Source: Helopsaltes ochotensis
Taxonomy: Eukaryota > Chordata > Aves > Passeriformes > Locustellidae
NCBI GenBank assembly: GCA_013400155.1
Contig: VXBM01000769.1
Location: 251,801-315,800 of the forward strand
Reading direction: 5' to 3'
Length of the DNA stretch: 64,000 nucleotides
Within the stretch, counting starts at the first letter, position 1. Every line of letters starts with the position of its first letter. Shown piece by piece: positions 58,701-64,000 of the stretch. The position numbers and the translations under genes are program-made. The notes beneath the pieces are model-generated. The model was not told where the DNA came from. It ran no database searches and was given only the letters and a program-made list of their open reading frames with translations.

Positions 58701-61528
58701 GTTAAGAGCCTACAAAGGGAAAGTCTGTATCAATTATTACCAGCCACACCCACTGAACTGAGACACACCTTGTTAATCATAAGCAGGAAATAAGAGATAT
58801 GTATCTCATCTCCTATCCATAGGAGATACAACTTCAGGGTGCATTCCTCACAAAGGGCGCTATTGCGGGATGCTATTGGAGTATCACAGAAGTATGCGCA
58901 GAGATGCCTGCTTAGAACTGAAAGCCTGAAGAAAACCAATCCCATGCTAAAGCATCAGATATAATATACTTAGAAGGACCAAACTTTGAAGAAGGCCATC
59001 TACACAAGATAAATAGGCCTACTGGAAAGATCTGACTTCTTTAAGTATTTTGCATTCTCTAAAATGTTAATGAATGCCAAAAAAGATTTATGCATTATTG
59101 CTTAAAAGCTTTATTGGCTGTCTCTGTACAACTGTATTTAAATAGTTAGACAAGAAAAACTATGAAAAGCAGCTCCAGTGAAAGCTAGTTATGAAAACAT
59201 GTCACAGAAGAGTGGTTTCCCAATAGACTACATTGATATCCACAAGTCAAACAAGTTTAAATGCTGTAGAGGATAGAATGTTTCATACTTGGAATATTCA
59301 TGAGTTCATTCACATAAATCCATCATCTTGATATTTACAAACAATCCTTGAAAATTAATTGGAAAAATTACTTGGGGGTTCTTTTATTTTTATTTTTTTT
59401 AAGAAAAGCACAAATTTGTCAACTCAAGAGAAAAGTCTTACACTAACAGTTTATACACAATGTATTTCAAGTTTAGAACACTGACTGCATAATCTTATGA
59501 ATAGACTAACAGGCATTTGTTTAGTGATTTTAAAAGCTTGGTTTTTTTGTTTGGTTCCCTTTTGCTGTGAGGTTTTTTTGTTATAGTTTTGGGGATCAGG
59601 ATTTTTATGTTATAGATGGAATTCCTCCAGTTAAAACCAAGTTGTAAAGCCTTTTTGATGAAAAACAGGAGGGTCATACTCCTGTTTCAAAGCTTGTCCC
59701 AGAAGGGTGCCTCCCACCCCAGCCTTGTTTTGTTATTTACTCAAATAAAACAGCAATATTTAGGGCACTAATCACATGTTCTCTATCTCCAGTCTCTTTT
59801 CTACAAACACCTACCAGCCCTATATAGCTGTGCAAATTTGGACAATACAGATGATATAGCACCCTTGTGGATATGTTTTTAAAATAAATCAAATTTAGCT
59901 TTGTTTGCATACACAATATTCACAGTAAACCGCTACATAAAATCAGAGTAGGGACAGAGAGAGAGAATGTGTGTGTGTGTGTATCATTAGTGGTGGAAAT
60001 CAGTCATTTGGTTTTGTGCAATGGGATTCAAACATTCATACAGTTCAAAAGCCAGCAAAGATGTTGCCATTTCCATTGATAAGCAGACCTACACTTTCAG
60101 ATTTGTTTTGTTGAATGCTTATTCCAGAAACCAAGTGGTTCAACCTTTCTGTAATAGTGAGATTTTCCATTCATTCTGAACCTGGGAGGCATAAACAGTC
60201 TGTGCATAAAGCTTACATTAGAAAGGAGAACTCTCACAATGCCATGGATATTATTCAGCAATGATTTTTCTTTTTGTAGCTCCATGTTGAGTCTCCAGGC
60301 AGCAAGCATGTAAACAACAGTTGCTATTTACATTCCACTGGGAGATGTAGAAACAGCATTTGTTATTTATAATATTTATGAAATTAAAGCAACAAGTTCA
60401 AAGTGTATATACAAATGTCTGCAGTAAATTGATTCTCTAGCACTTCCATTTTAAAAAGTGGCACCTGCTATCTTTCCTTTGTGCACATTAGTTCTCTTTC
60501 AATTATAAGCACCAAAAACATTTTTACTCTTCAATTTGCACAAGACTTATGAACATTGAGATAGAGTTCAACGTGCTCATTGATTAAATTAGAGCACTCT
60601 ACTTGATGTGTACAATTCACAGTCTAAAATAATCACAGATGAAGTGTTGAGACAGCTACTAATGAAAACGATCAGTCCTTCCATTATTTGCTATAAGTAC
60701 TTCGGCTAGTTTAATATTTTTCAAACCTTCAAAATATTCAAGTTTTGAGATTATTGTAAGACAATTTTGAGAAATAAATCAGGCAAAAAGCAAAATAAAT
60801 ACATAGCAAGAATACTGATATTAATAACATAACACCAGTTTATGCATAAAACAAAATTTCTTTGTGCTTATAATGACTGAGAATCAGTGATTATTTTTTT
60901 TCCTTAATTCTGGATGACTATTGAAATTTTTATTGCATTTCAGAGCATTAGCAGCTCCCCTTTGAGTTCCCCTTTTTCACACTTTTATGCAAAGCCACAG
61001 GACACAAATTTTTCAGCAAGAGTACCAATCAGCATAAATAATCTATTTTACAGAAACTCATTATATGGGGAGAGGAGCATAATGAATCCTTTTAGTTTGT
61101 TCAGTAAATCAAACTCAGCCATGTCTCCATAAAAATATACCAGTTAAGAAACCACTTAACTGACAAAATCAACAGTTTCATTAACCTAAGCTGATAATTT
61201 ATTCTGAAGTCTGCTAACAAGCCCAAAAAAAAAGTGCCTAAATATTTGTGGCAGTGATCAGTACAGAATAATGCAAATTCAGAGACATTATCTGAAAAAC
61301 CTTGAAAGCATCCCCTATTTTAAATCCTTAGGATTTTTCTTCAAACTTGAGAAATACTTAACAGAAGTTTATATAAAATATATTATTGAACAATACAATC
61401 TCTTCAATATTTTTCTTTATCTAAGTATGTCAAATTACTATATGCTAATATCCTATGTGGTACACAGAAACCATAAAAAAAGTTCTATCTGGTTACACTG
61501 AGAGTAATTCATATGCCTGCAAAAATGT
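55761..61528. other. AT-rich unique sequence, no gene supported
   Basis: Short open frames only, no motif. The one simple repeat is the GA/GT tract at 59955-59983. Confidence 0.5.
59955..59983. repeat. (GA)n(GT)n microsatellite
   Basis: A short GA run followed by about seven GT units. Confidence 0.93.
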
Positions 61529-62123
61529 TGTGGTTTAACCCACTATGTAGATAGAAACCAAAGAGCCACTTGCTCACTTCCCCTCCATCAGGATGGGGGA
61601 AGGAATTGGAAAAAAAATGAATTCAAATGTATGGGTTGAGATAAAGACAGTTTAATAAGACAGAAACTGAGGAGAAAATAATAATAAAGATAAAAGAATC
61701 AGAAAAAAAAAAAAGTGATGCACAATGCAATTGCTCAGTACCCCCCAACCAAAGCTCAGTCAGTTCCCAAGCAGTGGTCCCAGTCAGTTTTCCTGCTATA
61801 GGCTGAGCCACACAGTGTGGAATATCCATTGGCCAGCTGGGGTCCTGGCTGTGTCCCCTCCCAACTCCTTGTGCACACCCAGCCTCCTCACAGGTGGGGT
61901 GAGCACCAGCAAAGTCCATGACTTAGTGCAAGCACTGCTCAGCAATAGCCAAAAGGTCAAAGGCTGGACTCAATGACCTTGTAGGTCTTTTCCAACCTTA
62001 CAGATTTTATGATTCTAAACCAACACTGTGTTATCAACACCATTCTTAATCTAAATCTAAAACACGGCAGTTTACCATCTCTTTAGGAAGAGAGTTAACT
62101 CTATCCCAGCCAATACCAGGACA
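61529..62123 (-). mobile_element. Solo LTR of an avian ERV (minus orientation), with a nested CR1 tail
   Basis: The plus strand starts TGTGGTTTAACC and ends CCAATACCAGGACA, so the terminal TG/CA pair is intact. Inside are GGGTTGAGATAAAGACAGTTTAATA (the minus strand reads ATTAAACTGTC, a polyadenylation-type signal), GGAATATCC and GTGTCCCCTCCCAACT. The order agrees, inverted, with the LTR at 38099-38673 and with a widespread avian ERV LTR type. A CR1 3' tail of about 60 bases interrupts it at 61955-62016. No internal retroviral genes adjoin it. Confidence 0.8.
61955..62016 (+). mobile_element. Short CR1 3' tail nested in the LTR
   Basis: GGCTGGACTCAATGACCTTG, then TAGGTCTTTTCCAACC and ATTTTATGATTCT, is the standard CR1 3' terminal segment, here in plus orientation. 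It splits the LTR between CAATAGCCAAA and ACACTGTGTTATCAACA, with CCAAA/AAACCA-like flanks that may be a worn target duplication. Such very short copies arise from extreme 5' truncation during reverse transcription. Confidence 0.85.
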
Positions 62124-62901
62124 GAAATTCAACAGAAAAATAGTAAAAAAGAAGTGTGCAGGTGTACATAACCCCCGTACATTGTTTCATAGTCTGTACC
62201 ATTACTCTGATCTTGAAAGATTTCCTCTGATCAGTTACACACAGAATTCCTGGTGTTACCCACTAGTGCTTACACAGCTGCAGGCAGGCCAGTATAACTG
62301 CTCATACAATATTTATAGTTCCAATGGCTGCCCAAAGATGAATGTTACCACGGTGCTCTTTTTGAGCATAACTAAATATATCTCCTGGTGCCTCAGCTTC
62401 TTATGCTTGTCCATTGAAATTTCCAAATGAAACATAATGAAGGGAAGGTGTTGCAATGAATTGAGATATCAATGAACCCAGAATATCCCTGGATTATTTT
62501 GTCAAATAGCCTATGTTCATAAATAATTATGAAAGTAAATATTAATTTTTATTCTAATTAATTTTTTGTATTGAGAATTAGAATTACTTTACTTGCACAG
62601 AATCTCAATTTAATTTAATTAAATCTACTATTAAAGTATTGAGTTATCAGGTAAAATGAATTAAATATAGACCTTGAATTAACACTGATAAAATTTGAAT
62701 AGTGCTACAGTACTTTGCCTTGTTTGTCTTTATAAGTGGCTTGTTAAAAATCAGCTATATCTCAAGGACATTTTACAGTTGATAAAGCCAGGGCAAATGA
62801 AAAATTACTACAGTTATATCCATTATCATTACATAATTATCATACATTAGTTAAGAATTTAGGGCGTGCAAAGGCCTTGATATGGGTTTTCAAAAATTAA
62901 T
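62124..62901. other. AT-rich unique sequence, nothing recognised
   Basis: No feature supported. Confidence 0.5.
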
Positions 62902-63640
62902 TTCATTGAATATGCTGAGTTGAAAGGGACCCATCAGGATCATTGAGCCCATGTCCTGGCCCTGCAAAGGACACCCAAAGAATCACACCATGTGCCTGAG
63001 ACTGTTGTTCAAACACTTCTTGAACTCGGACAGGTTTGGTGCTGTGACCACTTCTCTGGGGAGCCCATTCCAGTGCCTAACCACCCTCTGGGTGGAAACC
63101 TTTTCCTGATATCTACCTTAAACCTCCCCTGACTCCACTCCATGGCATTTCAATGAGTCCTGTCACTGGTCAGGGAGAAGAGACCAATAATACCTGGCCC
63201 TCTCACTTCTCCTTTTGAACACGGAATGAGGTTTCCCTTCAGTCTCCTCCAGGCTGAACAAATCAAATTACCCCAGCCACTGCTCAAAAGGCTTCCCCTC
63301 AAGGCCCTTCACCATCCTGGGGGTCCTCCTTTGGACTATTTTCTGGTATTGTGGCACCCAAAACTGCCCCAGCAGTCGAGGTGAGGCTGCCCCAGTGCAG
63401 AGCAGAGGGGACAATCCCCTTCCTTGCTGATGGCTGTTGATGTTGGGCCTGATTCCCCCAGGACAGGGTTGGCCCTCCTGGCTACCAGGGCACTGCTGAC
63501 TCATGTTCAAGCTTGCCATTGACCAGGACTTTCCCTTGCTGAACTTCATACGGTTGGTGGCTGTCCAACCCTCTAACTTGTTTCAGTCTCTCTGAAGGGT
63601 CTCTCTGCCTTCAAAGGAATTAACAACTCCTCACAGATTT
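62902..63640 (-). mobile_element. CR1 LINE, 5'-truncated 3' fragment (second copy)
   Basis: On the minus strand this shows the same reverse-transcriptase C-terminal region and tail as the copy at 53725-54545. Plus-strand hallmarks are GCTGTGACCACTTCTCTGGGG, TCAGTCTCCTCCAGGCTGAAC and GCACTGCTGACTCATGTTCAA. A minus-strand frame at 63549-63268 still reads part of ORF2 (SLNMSQQCPGSQEG). There are several frame changes and a deletion near 63520. The tail at about 62902-62930 (TCATTGAATATGCTGAGTTG) is diverged. The element is inactive. Confidence 0.93.
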
Positions 63641-64000
63641 TATTTTCATAGAATTGCTTTTAGTTTAATTCTACTGATATGTACAGCTGTATAAAAGCTT
63701 TTGCTAGCCTATCATCTGTAGGTAAAAATGTGATTGCAGAGCGAGGCCTTTCAGATGGAGCAGCCAAAGTGGTCTTTCATTAGAAAGACAAACGCCCACC
63801 TCTTTAGAACGAGATAGCATTCACTTTCCACAGCTAATTTTAAGGAAATTGTCCTTGAATATCTACTGCCACTTAGGGAAAACAAAAAGAAAATTGTCGA
63901 GTGGACATGTTATGTTAAAGGCCCAGGGAAGTCTCAATTACTTAGTCTATTTTCCTTTGTTATTTTCAGCTTTTATTTTTCTGGCTAATAACTCATGACT
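63641..64000. other. AT-rich unique sequence to window end
   Basis: No feature supported. Confidence 0.5.

Overview
The window is a stretch of vertebrate nuclear DNA, most probably from a passerine bird. It is AT-rich and gene-poor. The assignment rests on the repeats, recognised by eye: two 3' fragments of CR1 LINEs, a tRNA-derived SINE with a CR1-like tail that resembles the zebra-finch TguSINE1 type, and several solo LTRs of avian endogenous retroviruses (ERVs). There is no bacterial-style gene organisation, no CRISPR array, no rRNA and no intact tRNA gene.

Layout. 1-16.4 kb is mostly unique AT-rich DNA. It holds a GC-richer island (1.3-1.9 kb) and three minus-strand places where open frames coincide with plausible splice sites: 1128-1615, 8024-8102 and 11226-12314. 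The last also has a stop codon and a downstream AATAAA, so it reads like the 3' end of a gene. I recognise no family for any of them, and the implied introns are unusually short. 16.4-24.0 kb is an ERV cluster: a 1.5 kb GC-rich solo LTR, an LTR followed by a broken pol fragment with recognisable RNase H positions, and three further LTR pieces. 24-38 kb is unique AT-rich DNA with simple repeats and homopolymers, including an A run of 49 and a T run of 143. 38-40 kb holds a solo LTR, a T run of 77 and the SINE. 40-53.4 kb shows no recognisable element apart from microsatellites. 53.4-55.8 kb is a compact cluster of simple repeat, CR1 and two LTRs. 55.8-61.5 kb is again plain. 61.5-64 kb holds an LTR with a tiny CR1 tail nested in it and a second CR1 fragment.

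How it fits together. Nothing shows a working multi-gene system. The best reading is an intergenic or intronic region shaped by retroelement insertion and decay. Two LTR families occur twice each, so there are related sequences about 23 kb and 31 kb apart. The items most worth testing are the three exon-like clusters on the minus strand and the run of very long homopolymers between 31 and 39 kb. All family names come from pattern recognition, without database searches.
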